From Planctomycetota bacterium (GTDB taxonomy: Bacteria; Planctomycetota; Planctomycetia; Planctomycetales; Planctomycetaceae), in contig QQVO01000057.1 of NCBI GenBank assembly GCA_003388505.1, positions 1-42,330 of the forward strand: 42,330 nucleotides of DNA, given 5' to 3'. The position numbers were made by a program, and so were the translations under genes. Under the pieces are notes generated by a model that was not told the origin of the DNA, ran no database searches, and saw only the letters and a program-made list of their open reading frames with translations. How positions within the stretch are numbered: position 1 is the first letter of the stretch; each line of letters opens with the position of its first letter. Below are positions 18,460 through 26,657 of this stretch, piece by piece.

Positions 18460-19767
18460 CTACTCGGAGACGTTCTGGTACTTCCCGACCCGGCGGAGAT
18501 CCTTGAGCAGTGCGGTGGCCGAAGCAAAACGATCCTCGGGCCGCTTGGCGAGCATCCGGAGGACCAGGCCTTCGAAGGCAGGCGGGATCGCGAGATGATG
18601 CTTCGTGGGTGGTTCAGGCGGTTGGGTGATGACCTTGCCGATCACGTCGGCCGTCGTGCCCTCGAAGGGGGGACGGCCGGTGAGGACCGCGTAGAGCGTC
18701 GCTCCCAGGCTGTAGAGATCGGCCCGTCCGTCGACGTGGGTTTCACCCGAGACCTGTTCCGGCGCGAGGAAACAGACGTCTCCCACAACTTCGCCCGGTT
18801 TGGTGATGCGGGCCGTTCCCATCTCGTCAATGGCCTTGGCGAGCATCAGATCGCCGAGTTTGACGCGGTCGTCGGACTCACGAATCAGGATATTGCTCGG
18901 CCGGATGTTGCGATGGATGATGTTCCTCTCGTGCGCGAATTCAAGCGCCTCCGTCACGCCGAGGGCGATGTGAAAGGCGCGGCGCCAGTCGAGCATGCCG
19001 GCGATTCCGACCCTGGCGATGATCTGCGTGACGCTTTGTCCTTCGATGAACTCGCTGGCGGTGAAGCAGAGATTCTGAAATCGTCCCGCCGCGTGGAGTT
19101 TGACGAGGTTCGTATGCTCCATGCCGACCATGGTCTTGACCGCCCGGAGGAACCGCTGAACGGCGTTCTCGTCCTGGAAGAAGTCGGGCCAGTAGACCTT
19201 GAGGGCGACGGTCCGGTCCTCCTCCGAATCAAGGGCACGAAAGACCATGCCGCTGCCGGCCCGTGCGACGACCGAACCGACGCGGTACTTGAGAAACTTC
19301 TCACCGACCAGGTCCGTGAGTTTCTGAATTCCGTAGGGGGCCGCCGGAGCAGCGGGCGGACGCTCGGGACCGCTCTCCGGCGAGTGCGGGTCTTCTTCCA
19401 GTGATGCCGCGCGTTCAGGTTCTGCGGTGTCGTTCAGAACGCGCCTTCTGGCGGGAGCCACCGTCTCGGCGGCGGGCGACCGGAGTTCGAGTTCCAGTTC
19501 GGTGTCTCCGATCACGATCCGGTCGCCCGGCTTGAGTTCCTGCGTCTCGATCGGAGTGCCGTTGATGAGAGTGCCCCAGCGGCTGCCGGCGTCTTCGACG
19601 AACACTCGTCCTCCCGAAACGGTCACGCGGCAATGCACGCGGGAAACGCTGCCGTCGGAAAGCTGCAGCCCGCAGGCCTCGCCGCGCCCGATGAGCAGCG
19701 TGTCGCGGCTCGTCAGTTCCCGCCGGAGCCCGGCGTCCGGACCGGATTGGATGTTGAGTAAGAGCAT
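18460..19767 (-). CDS. FHA-domain protein with a Ser/Thr pseudokinase domain (HRD to HRN)
   Basis: The protein has 435 residues from the ATG at 19767. Residues 22-95 are an FHA domain (LLIGRGEACGLQLSDGSVSR, then RWGTLINGTPI), which binds phospho-threonine. A Pro/Glu-rich linker leads to a kinase fold at about 160-430. The ATP-anchoring lysine (VALKVYWPD, Lys190) and the APE motif (FLAPEQV) are kept. The catalytic loop reads IIHRNIRPSNILI, so the catalytic Asp is Asn287, and the DFG motif is reduced to GDL (Asp306). The domain is therefore probably not an ordinary active kinase and may act as a scaffold or phospho-sensor. A longer frame continues to 19863 but runs through the repeat at 19819-19904, so I reject those extra codons. 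No TM helix is seen. Confidence 0.85.
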   Translation of the reverse strand: MLLLNIQSGPDAGLRRELTSRDTLLIGRGEACGLQLSDGSVSRVHCRVTVSGGRVFVEDAGSRWGTLINGTPIETQELKPGDRIVIGDTELELELRSPAAETVAPARRRVLNDTAEPERAASLEEDPHSPESGPERPPAAPAAPYGIQKLTDLVGEKFLKYRVGSVVARAGSGMVFRALDSEEDRTVALKVYWPDFFQDENAVQRFLRAVKTMVGMEHTNLVKLHAAGRFQNLCFTASEFIEGQSVTQIIARVGIAGMLDWRRAFHIALGVTEALEFAHERNIIHRNIRPSNILIRESDDRVKLGDLMLAKAIDEMGTARITKPGEVVGDVCFLAPEQVSGETHVDGRADLYSLGATLYAVLTGRPPFEGTTADVIGKVITQPPEPPTKHHLAIPPAFEGLVLRMLAKRPEDRFASATALLKDLRRVGKYQNVSE

Positions 19768-19818
19768 CGGATTGTTTCGATTTGTCGTGGAGCATTCAAT
19801 CCGCTCGCCAATTCGCTT

Positions 19819-19904
19819 GGCGAGCCGGGAGGCGTCAGCCCCCGGATCACGCTGTTCTTTCATCCATCACTCATTCAATCCCGATTCAATCCCCGCATCC
19901 CGCG
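19819..19904. repeat. 86-bp repeat at the 3' end of the RAYT gene (copy A)
   Basis: It matches 20475-20560 in 82 of 86 positions, same orientation. It contains a hairpin GCCGGGAGGCGTCAGCCCCCGG (CCGGG/CCCGG core) next to the gene end, and the last codons and stop of the RAYT gene on the minus strand. The hairpin is the likely REP substrate. Confidence 0.85.
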
Positions 19905-20430
19905 CAAACGCCTCGTCCACATACAGAGCCAGACACCCCCGTTGGCTCGCGACATACCGCACCGCCGCGTTGACTGCCGAACGATTCGGCAACTTCCTCC
20001 GGGATCCGGAGTCGGTCCACCAACGGCGACGCCGAAACTGGTTCAATCGTCGCGTGGCGTACGCCTTGAGATCGCCGAGAAGTTTCTCCGGGTCGGGATC
20101 GCCCGGCACACCCAGCACGACGTGGACGTGATTTGACATCACGGCGGCAGCGCACAGTTTCCATTGCCGAATCCGCGACGTCTCCTGAACCTGATCGACA
20201 ACCGCCTGAGCGTGAACGACCGTCAGCCAGACGGCCTCTTGTGTCAGAGTTTGTTCAACGTGTTTGATCAGCCTTGGCTGTGATTGGGCATAGGGCGTTC
20301 CAACACGATTGTGCCGATGTCGATTTCCGTCCTTGTCGGGAACATTCGCAACGGACCCTCGCCGATCACCCGGCAGCCATGTGCCGTAGGTTGTCCATGT
20401 GAGGAGCCAGAAGCGATCCACAATTCGCAC
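19867..20430 (-). CDS. REP-associated tyrosine transposase (RAYT, Y1/HUH family)
   Basis: The protein has 187 residues from the GTG at 20430. WLLTWTTYGTWLPGDRRG is the typical RAYT N-terminus. AAAVMSNHVHVVLGVPGD holds the HUH metal-binding pair (His101, His103), and LKAYATRRLN carries the catalytic Tyr124. The region RRRRWWTDSGSRRKL and a C-terminal RYVASQRG complete the family pattern. RAYTs are single-strand-specific transposases that process REP hairpins and usually stay as single-copy domesticated genes. This gene is bracketed by an 86-bp repeat with a REP-like hairpin (19819 and 20475), which fits that job. No obvious ribosome site precedes the GTG; another in-frame GTG is three codons later. 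All key residues are present. Confidence 0.9.
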   Translation of the reverse strand: MRIVDRFWLLTWTTYGTWLPGDRRGSVANVPDKDGNRHRHNRVGTPYAQSQPRLIKHVEQTLTQEAVWLTVVHAQAVVDQVQETSRIRQWKLCAAAVMSNHVHVVLGVPGDPDPEKLLGDLKAYATRRLNQFRRRRWWTDSGSRRKLPNRSAVNAAVRYVASQRGCLALYVDEAFARDAGIESGLNE

Positions 20431-20474
20431 TCGTTTCGGAGTCTGATGGTCGTGCGTCGTCGTTCCTGTATTCA

Positions 20475-20560
20475 GGCGAGCCGGGAGGCGTCAGCCCCCG
20501 GATCACTCTCTTCATTCATCCATCACTCATTCAATCCCAATTCAATCCCCGCATCCCGCG
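20475..20560. repeat. 86-bp repeat upstream of the RAYT gene, with a copy of the RAYT 3' codons (copy B)
   Basis: This second copy lies between the RAYT start and the end of the giant kinase gene. On the minus strand it still reads RDAGIELGLNE and a stop, against RDAGIESGLNE at the true RAYT end. It is thus a detached piece of the RAYT 3' end plus its REP hairpin. It abuts the tandem stop codons (TAA TAA) of the kinase gene. Confidence 0.85.
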
Positions 20561-20563
20561 TTA

Positions 20564-23500
20564 TTATTCGATCGCCCGAGCCACCCGCAACTGCATCTCC
20601 TGGTACGGCCGCGGACCGATCGGGTGTGTATAAAACAACTCGCCGGTCGCGGCGCAGTACCGGCCGCCGCGGGTGATGAAGCGTTCTCCGTCCAGCAGGA
20701 GCGGGCGCGAGTTCTCGAAGACGAGCGGATCGTCGGTGCTGTCGGCGACGCCGCCCCATTCCAAGTAGCGGCTGCCCGGCTCGGAGAAACTGAACAGCAG
20801 GTGCTCGCCTGAGACGTCCAGTGAGGGATGGGTCAGCCAGGAATCCGCCGGCAGTTGTCCGGTGACGGTCACCGGCCGGGCCGGGCCCCAGTCGTCGGCC
20901 GGATCGTCTCGCTGACACACAAGGATGCTGCGAGGATGCTTGGCGCTGCCGTTGCTGGACTGGAGCACGATCAACGACAGACCATCGCTGCTGATCGCCG
21001 TGCCCTTGGGCAATGGAACCTCCTTGAGCGACTCGATCTCACGGGGCCGTGGAAACGCGACGTCGTCTCCGGGGCGTCGACTGCTGCCGAGTTCATCGTT
21101 CTTGCCGTCGCCGTCGGCATCGAAAAGACAGACGATCTCAAGGCTGTCGGGCGAGAGGGACGCTATACGTGCGTCCTTCACGATGGTGAACTCGCCGCGG
21201 AACGGCTCGCTCGGGGATGGGCGCGAGGCCTGCAGAATCGACGAGACTTCGCCACGGCCCTCCCGCGTCCAGTAGAGCGTCAACCCGTCGGGCGAAATCC
21301 ACGGATAGGCGTCGACAACGCCGGGCTTGTTGAGTTCGTCCAGCGACCGGGCGTTCGTGAAGGCGGCGTTTTCTGGAAACGGAACGACGCCGCCCGACGA
21401 GTTCGGTTCGTCGCCGGGACCATCGGGCGGTTCGAGCGGCAGGATGCGGATGTTGCGAAACTCAACGCGCGCCGGACTCCAGTGTTGCAGGGCGATTCGC
21501 CCGGAAACGCGTTGGAGGCCGGCGTGATCCGGCTTGCTGCGCAGAAGATGGTCAAGATCGACGTTCTGAATGCGCTGACCGTTAAGGTCGACCGAGAGCC
21601 GACGGCCCTCGGCGCGGATGAAAAGCGTGTTCCATTGGTCGTCAGTATGGGCGGGATCGTCCGTTGGACCGACGAGATCGACCAAGGCACCATTCTGGAA
21701 TCTCGGGAATCGCTGTGCGCGATCGGGGAGATTTTCGTTGTCTCGCACCTGGACTTCGATCGATTCACTCATGCGATTCTTATCTGCGGGGACGCGAAGG
21801 CTGACTCCGCTGTCCGCTCCGGGCTCGACGCGGTACTCCAGCGAAAGCTCGAAGTCGCTGAAATCCTGATCGGAGATAAGCCAGCCCTGTCCAGGACCTT
21901 CTGCGACAATCGTACCGTCAACGACTTTCCAAGCGTCGGGATTGTCGGCGATTTCCCAGCCGGTGAAGTCATGACCGTTGAAGAGTTCGATGCGCTGATC
22001 GGCGGAGACCGGCGCGGTCTCATCAGTCGAAGTCGGGGAGAACTCCGTCCAGACCACACGCGGGAGACGCCAGATATAGACGTTGGTGTCCACCGGCGCA
22101 CCCTCATCTTTGCTGCGACAGACAAAAGCCAAGAAGCGTCCGTCGGGGGTGAAGACACATCTGTGCCCCCTCCCAGGCATTTCTGCAGAGTAGATTTCAT
22201 CACCGGAAGCCGTATTATAGATGTGCAACCAGTTCTGCTCGCTGAAGATCGCAACATGACGCCCATCTGGCGAGAAGGTTCGTGCAGCAGCGACCCGTGG
22301 ATGAACTGACCAGGAATTGACGACATCGCCTGTACCGATGTTGACAACTGCTGCTTCAGTTCCCTTAGCAAGGAGCATTTTCGTCGCATCGGGACTTACT
22401 TCGATTTCACCACGATGCGGCACGTCGAACGTGCGAATCAAGCTCCCATCGTTTGCACTGATCAAACGAACGTCGCCCGGCTCGCTGACAATAAAGCCTT
22501 CACGGCTGACGGCAGCATAAAACAAGTACCCTCCGCTACCGGCATCAACCTCGCGAGTCGAGACTGGGGCATCGAAGTTCCAAACGCGTATTTTTCCGGT
22601 CCAAGCGGCCGTGACGAAATGCTGCGCATTGCGCGCTAGGCCCAAAAAGATCACGGAATCGGATTTGGCGGGCCCATCTTCGGCGTGACCTTCATAAGTA
22701 AGCAGTTTTTCGCCCGTCCTTGAATCAAACTTCTCGACTGCCCCCGCAGTACCGGCACAGATCAACTCACGCCCGTCACGGATAAAGAGGAACCCGTAAC
22801 TTGCGCGTGTGGTGTCGATCTCGTGGCTGACCTCTTGCGCCCCTAGATCCCACACGAGCGGAGATCCCCGCTGTGCTCCGGTGACCAACATTTGCCCGTC
22901 CGGCGAAACGGCTAGTGCGGTCATTAAATGGGTATGGCTCTCAAGTCGCACGACCTCACCCGGCGGGCCGTCGGGCAGAGGCGTGCGAGTGTCGGTGATC
23001 TGCTGCGCGGCAATTGGTGCGTCGTCGATCGTTATCCGCAGAACATTGCTCCCTTCCTCCTGCACCACGAACTCCCGCAGGCCGATGATCTGCTGGTCGC
23101 CGCGCGTCAGTTGCCAGTCGTACTCGCCCGGTTCGAGATTGATCGTCTCGCCGATGCCGTCGATCGTGACGGTGTCCCCGTCGATGTGCAGCGTGACCTC
23201 GCCGTTCTCGAGGAGCATCTCGTCGATCTCGATCTTGACCAGCTTGTCGTTGCCCTTGAGATACACAGTGACGGCCCAGAGCGTGAGCCCGAAGGCGACG
23301 AGCGCGACCGCCACGCCGATCCACGGAATCCAGCTCCCCTCCCCGATCCGCCGCCCGTCCGGGGTCCACCCCCCCGCTTTCCAGAGCCGGCCTTTCCCGT
23401 AGCGACTCAGTTCCTCCTTGATCTGCCGCGCCCGTCGATGCTTCAGCTTCAGCAGCTCGTCCACTTTCACGGCCAGCGCTTCGTTGTCGTTCAGTCGCTC

Positions 23501-24940
23501 GGCCTCCTCGATTTCCGCAATGAGGAAGGCCACTTCGTCAGCCAACTGCCGTGCCCTAGCGAGAAGTTTGTCGACCTCGTCAGTCCGCTTGCGTTCGGGA
23601 AGTTTTTCCAGAAGCTGGACGACCTGTTCGTAATCGTGCTTGCGCATGCATTTCTGAGCCGCTTCGTAGAGTGAAGAAACGTTGCTCGCCGTAATCGACG
23701 CCGCCGCAGCCTTTGTCGTTTTCTTTTTCTTCCTTTCCACCGCTTGCGGCTTCGCCCCCCCCGCTTGCGGCTTCGCCTCCCCCGTAACCTGCCCACCGCC
23801 CGCCTGGCTCAAAATCCCACGAATCTCATTCGCCACCTCCCGCAGCGAAGCAAACCGCTTCCCCGCCTCCTTGTGCATCATCCTCTCGCACAGCGCCACA
23901 ATCCGCGGATCGAGGTCGCTGCGCAACTCCGCAACCGGCGTCGGCTGTTTCGTCAGAATCGCGCCGATGACCGCAGTGATCGAACCTCGGAAGGGGAGTT
24001 CTCCGGTCAGCAGTTCATACAGCATCACGCCCAGGCTGTACTGGTCGGCCGCCGGGGTGAGTTGGTCCGAATCCCCCTCGACCTGTTCGGGCGACATGTA
24101 AGCGGGGGAGCCCACGATCGTTCCGCTTTGCGTGAGCCGGGCCTCGCCGCCGCTCGACGCCTTCCGCGCCAGACCGAAGTCCATCACGATCGGCTCGCCC
24201 TTCTCGTCGATCATCACGTTGCCCGGCTTCAGATCCCGGTGGATGATCCCGTGCTGATGCGCCTCGTGCAGCCCCAGGGCGATCTTCCGCACGATCAACA
24301 GCGTATTGCGTTCCGAGGGCAGATGATCGGGCTGGATGTAGGCCGACAACGGGCGGCCCTCGATGTAGGCCATCGAGATGTAATGCGTCCCGTCGATCTC
24401 GCCCACGTCGAACACCGGGCAGATGTTCGGATGCCGCAGCGTCGCCGCCGACCGCGCCTCGCGATAGAACCGTTCCAGCAGTTCTTCGGTGTTGTCGCCG
24501 TCGAAGCTGGGGGTCTTCAGCGCCACCCGCCGTTCGAGTTGCGTGTCTTCCGCCAGATAGACCGTGCCCATCGCCCCGCTGCCGAGCGGCTTCAGCACGC
24601 GGTAGCGTCCGAATTCCGGGGGCAGCGTCCCGCTGCCGGTGGGACCGGTCTCTTTCCGCACGCGCTCGGGAATGATCGTCTCCTCCCCTTTCTCAGCGAC
24701 CGACTGCGTGGAGACGTCGGGAGAGCCGGCGGCCGGCTTGTCGCCGGCCGGGTCGGCAAGTTGTGCGACTTCCTGTTCGGTCGCCAGAAACGAGCGGAGA
24801 TCGTTCGCAATGTCCTTGTGCTCGGCGAGAAAGCGATCCCGGTCGACCGGTTCGCCGCGATCGATGCGGTCGAAATAGTCCGCGAGCGCGGCTTTGACGC
24901 GCGGATCCTGGTCGGTCGTCGTCTCCTTGCGATCAGTCAT
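20564..24940 (-). CDS. Giant membrane Ser/Thr kinase with WD40, DUF1080-type and PD40-like domains
   Basis: The protein has 1458 residues. An N-terminal helical region (DYFDRIDRGEPVDRDRFLAE) typical of planctomycete kinases is followed by a PknB-like kinase at 113-377. Its residues are complete: GSGAMGTVY loop, Lys142, HRDLKPGN (Asp236), DFG (254-256), SPEQ. A Lys/Ala-rich linker and a helical coiled segment lead to one TM helix at about 538-562. The outer part has a PEGA-like beta module (EIDEMLLENGEVTLHIDGD), WD40 blades from about 665 (SPDGQMLVTGAQ, SPDGRHVAIFSE), a DUF1080/LamG-like domain (ELFNGHDFTGWEIADN) at about 1000-1180 and a last PD40-like propeller (YPWISPDGLTLYWTRE). It probably senses an extracellular signal and phosphorylates cytosolic targets. 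The ECF sigma gene 410 bases upstream on the same strand is the usual partner type. Confidence 0.88.
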   Translation of the reverse strand: MTDRKETTTDQDPRVKAALADYFDRIDRGEPVDRDRFLAEHKDIANDLRSFLATEQEVAQLADPAGDKPAAGSPDVSTQSVAEKGEETIIPERVRKETGPTGSGTLPPEFGRYRVLKPLGSGAMGTVYLAEDTQLERRVALKTPSFDGDNTEELLERFYREARSAATLRHPNICPVFDVGEIDGTHYISMAYIEGRPLSAYIQPDHLPSERNTLLIVRKIALGLHEAHQHGIIHRDLKPGNVMIDEKGEPIVMDFGLARKASSGGEARLTQSGTIVGSPAYMSPEQVEGDSDQLTPAADQYSLGVMLYELLTGELPFRGSITAVIGAILTKQPTPVAELRSDLDPRIVALCERMMHKEAGKRFASLREVANEIRGILSQAGGGQVTGEAKPQAGGAKPQAVERKKKKTTKAAAASITASNVSSLYEAAQKCMRKHDYEQVVQLLEKLPERKRTDEVDKLLARARQLADEVAFLIAEIEEAERLNDNEALAVKVDELLKLKHRRARQIKEELSRYGKGRLWKAGGWTPDGRRIGEGSWIPWIGVAVALVAFGLTLWAVTVYLKGNDKLVKIEIDEMLLENGEVTLHIDGDTVTIDGIGETINLEPGEYDWQLTRGDQQIIGLREFVVQEEGSNVLRITIDDAPIAAQQITDTRTPLPDGPPGEVVRLESHTHLMTALAVSPDGQMLVTGAQRGSPLVWDLGAQEVSHEIDTTRASYGFLFIRDGRELICAGTAGAVEKFDSRTGEKLLTYEGHAEDGPAKSDSVIFLGLARNAQHFVTAAWTGKIRVWNFDAPVSTREVDAGSGGYLFYAAVSREGFIVSEPGDVRLISANDGSLIRTFDVPHRGEIEVSPDATKMLLAKGTEAAVVNIGTGDVVNSWSVHPRVAAARTFSPDGRHVAIFSEQNWLHIYNTASGDEIYSAEMPGRGHRCVFTPDGRFLAFVCRSKDEGAPVDTNVYIWRLPRVVWTEFSPTSTDETAPVSADQRIELFNGHDFTGWEIADNPDAWKVVDGTIVAEGPGQGWLISDQDFSDFELSLEYRVEPGADSGVSLRVPADKNRMSESIEVQVRDNENLPDRAQRFPRFQNGALVDLVGPTDDPAHTDDQWNTLFIRAEGRRLSVDLNGQRIQNVDLDHLLRSKPDHAGLQRVSGRIALQHWSPARVEFRNIRILPLEPPDGPGDEPNSSGGVVPFPENAAFTNARSLDELNKPGVVDAYPWISPDGLTLYWTREGRGEVSSILQASRPSPSEPFRGEFTIVKDARIASLSPDSLEIVCLFDADGDGKNDELGSSRRPGDDVAFPRPREIESLKEVPLPKGTAISSDGLSLIVLQSSNGSAKHPRSILVCQRDDPADDWGPARPVTVTGQLPADSWLTHPSLDVSGEHLLFSFSEPGSRYLEWGGVADSTDDPLVFENSRPLLLDGERFITRGGRYCAATGELFYTHPIGPRPYQEMQLRVARAIE

Positions 24941-25001
24941 GGCCTCGGCCCTCTCGTCGTCGTACGACCCATTTGCAACCTGTCAATTCTCAATGTGCGT
25001 T

Positions 25002-25027
25002 TAGCCGCGACCCGCAGGGAAGCGCTC
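25002..25027. repeat. 26-bp dispersed repeat (second copy of 1054-1079)
   Basis: TAGCCGCGACCCGCAGGGAA followed by GCGCTC. One mismatch to the copy at 1054. Confidence 0.65.
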
Positions 25028-25043
25028 TTCCCCGGTCGTGTAG

Positions 25044-25063
25044 CCGAAGTCGTGAGACTTCGG
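25044..25063. repeat. CCGAAGTC-GTGA-GACTTCGG hairpin, second identical copy
   Basis: Identical to 17957-17976 including the TGTAG before it and ACGA after it. Confidence 0.8.
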
Positions 25064-25125
25064 ACGAACACTTGCGACGACCGTCGCTTCACTCCCGTTG
25101 GTCGCTCCAGCCCCGGCCACGTGGT

Positions 25126-25285
25126 CGAGAGATTCGAATGGAACGAGGATGACCACGGATCGGACAGATTTTCGCTGATTGCTGTCTTGCGTGTCGACGC
25201 CCTGCGCGTCTGAATCGATGCCGCCTCAGCGCTGCCGCCTCGTGAGGGATACCCCGCGAAAATCTGTGTCCAATTCGAGAATCCC
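25126..25285 (-). repeat. Dispersed repeat, inverted copy of 7361-7551
   Basis: Read on the minus strand it has the same ordered landmarks as 7361-7551 but lacks about 35 bases after the GATTTTCGCGG block. It sits in the upstream region of the kinase gene. Confidence 0.7.
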
Positions 25286-25350
25286 TTGGGCCCGGTTTCT
25301 CGGCGCCCGTCCCCAGCCGAGTTGTGGGGAACTGACACGGTTGAAACCCC

Positions 25351-25932
25351 CTACCCGGGGGAATCAAGATGCTTCCGCACGTTCTGCATGGCTTTCCTGA
25401 GCAGCCAGACCAGCGCGTCGCGGGTGACGCCCATGTCGCGACTGATCTCGGCGATCGTTCTCCCTTCGAGATACCGCATCCGGAGCGCTTCCCGTTGATC
25501 GGCCGGGAGTTGCTCCAGGGCGCGGGACAGCCGCTGCGCCTCTTCACCATGAATCGCATGCTGACTCGGCGAGGGCCGCTCTTCCGCCTGGTGCGCCGGA
25601 TCGACCTCCGGCCGCTCCCGCCCGGCGGCTCGCTTCCCGGCGTGCAGTTGATCCCTGATTGCGTTCCGGACGTTGTGAACATGGACCTCTCTAAGCCAGG
25701 CGACGAACTGTGGAACGTCTTCGCCGTCGAATTCGGTGATCCGTTTGTGAATGGAAAGGCAGGTCTGCTGGACCAGATCGCTGGCATCGAGACGGGCGTT
25801 GATTCGCGAATCGAGTTGCCCGTCGGCCAATTGCCGAAGATAGTCGCGATGTGCATTGAGCAGTTCTCCCAGTGCGGTGCGATCGCCAAGTTTGGCGCGG
25901 CGCAGCAACTCAGCAGTCTCGGCATCGTCCAC
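25351..25932 (-). CDS. ECF-type RNA polymerase sigma factor linked to a Ser/Thr kinase
   Basis: The protein has 193 residues from the GTG at 25932. Region 2 occupies about residues 10-90: LGELLNAHRDYLRQLA, then LDASDLVQQTCLSIHKRI with the DLVQ core-binding helix, then VAWLREVHVHNVRNAIR. Region 4 is at about 135-190: ALEQLPADQREALRMRYLEG followed by a helix-turn-helix TIAEISRDMGVTRDALVWLL. This is the planctomycete type of ECF factor that is usually encoded beside large PknB-like kinases and is thought to be controlled by phosphorylation rather than by an anti-sigma factor. Fitting that, no anti-sigma gene is seen and a 1458-residue kinase follows on the same strand. Start by GTG is the best choice; no strong ribosome site is visible. 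Confidence 0.87.
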   Translation of the reverse strand: MDDAETAELLRRAKLGDRTALGELLNAHRDYLRQLADGQLDSRINARLDASDLVQQTCLSIHKRITEFDGEDVPQFVAWLREVHVHNVRNAIRDQLHAGKRAAGRERPEVDPAHQAEERPSPSQHAIHGEEAQRLSRALEQLPADQREALRMRYLEGRTIAEISRDMGVTRDALVWLLRKAMQNVRKHLDSPG

Positions 25933-26171
25933 GGTGATTGCCTTCTGCCTGCCCTCTTAAGCCCGCGTGGGACGGGGATCGGTGTGAAAATCTGTTCGCG
26001 ATCGAAAGAAACCACAAAATGCCAGTGTGCCGGGGACGTATCCCGTTGTCCAGCAAGCAATTGAGACGGCAGAACAAGAAGGCGGATTTCCCGCCGAACA
26101 GGCCGTCATGCGTCGCATCAGAACGGCAGCTGCTATTTGTTCGCAGAATTCGGGGCCCGAATTTCGGCGTC

Positions 26172-26564
26172 TCAGCGCCGCGTCTCGCGCGTCGGTTCAG
26201 CGCGCCTTGCCGGCGCGTTCATGAGCCGATTCTCCACGGCCAGCGCGGCTTTCCGAAGATGATCGCGGGCCACGTTTTGGCGGGCCTGTTCGCGGCTCTG
26301 GAGGAGACGGCCGGGAAGAGGCGCGATCAGAGCGAATCCCAGCAGGAGGATCGCCGTGGCGGAAAACGTCGCCCGCGGAGCGCGGAGACTGGCGAGGCTC
26401 CACAGAACGACCACAGCCAGGCAGAACACGCTGAGCACAAAGGTCGTCGGCGAGACCACGACCCACGCCAACAGGCAGAGAGCCAACAGCGCCTCCGGCA
26501 GGGTCAGGGCGGCGCGCCGTGAATTCCCACCCGCGCGACGGTCCGCAGGACAGCGATTCGACAT
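26172..26564 (-). CDS. Small hypothetical membrane protein
   Basis: The protein has 130 residues and I do not recognise the family. A basic N-terminus (MSNRCPADRRAGGNSRRAAL) is followed by hydrophobic stretches LPEALLALCLLAWVVV, FVLSVFCLAVVVLWSLASL and, after APRATF, SATAILLLGFALIAPL. That gives three likely TM helices, then a basic, Ala/Arg-rich cytosolic tail. It begins 93 bases after the stop codon of the sulfite-oxidase-type gene on the same strand, so the two may be cotranscribed. A role as a membrane partner of that enzyme is only a guess. Coding is supported by the clean alternation of hydrophobic helices and a charged tail. Confidence 0.6.
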   Translation of the reverse strand: MSNRCPADRRAGGNSRRAALTLPEALLALCLLAWVVVSPTTFVLSVFCLAVVVLWSLASLRAPRATFSATAILLLGFALIAPLPGRLLQSREQARQNVARDHLRKAALAVENRLMNAPARRAEPTRETRR

Positions 26565-26657
26565 GGCGGGTTGCCCTCAGAGCATGAAACGCGCTTGATC
26601 GTAGGCGTTCCCGCATCGCGATGCATCCCCTGCGAACGCCCTGGCTCGGCTGCAGAG

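Larger units (their letters stand above)
24941..25350. other. Gap between ECF sigma gene and kinase gene, filled with repeats
   Basis: This 410-base gap holds the repeats at 25002, 25044 and 25126 and no gene. It should also contain any separate promoter for the kinase gene. I could not point to one. Confidence 0.65.

Noticed and set aside
19768-19863. N-terminal extension of the FHA pseudokinase to 19863
   Set aside because: The extra codons run through the REP hairpin repeat and have no similarity; the FHA domain starts soon after the ATG at 19767.
23744-25213. 489-codon plus-strand frame opposite the kinase domain and running into repeats
   Set aside because: Composition is that of a complement of kinase codons, and it ends inside a dispersed repeat.
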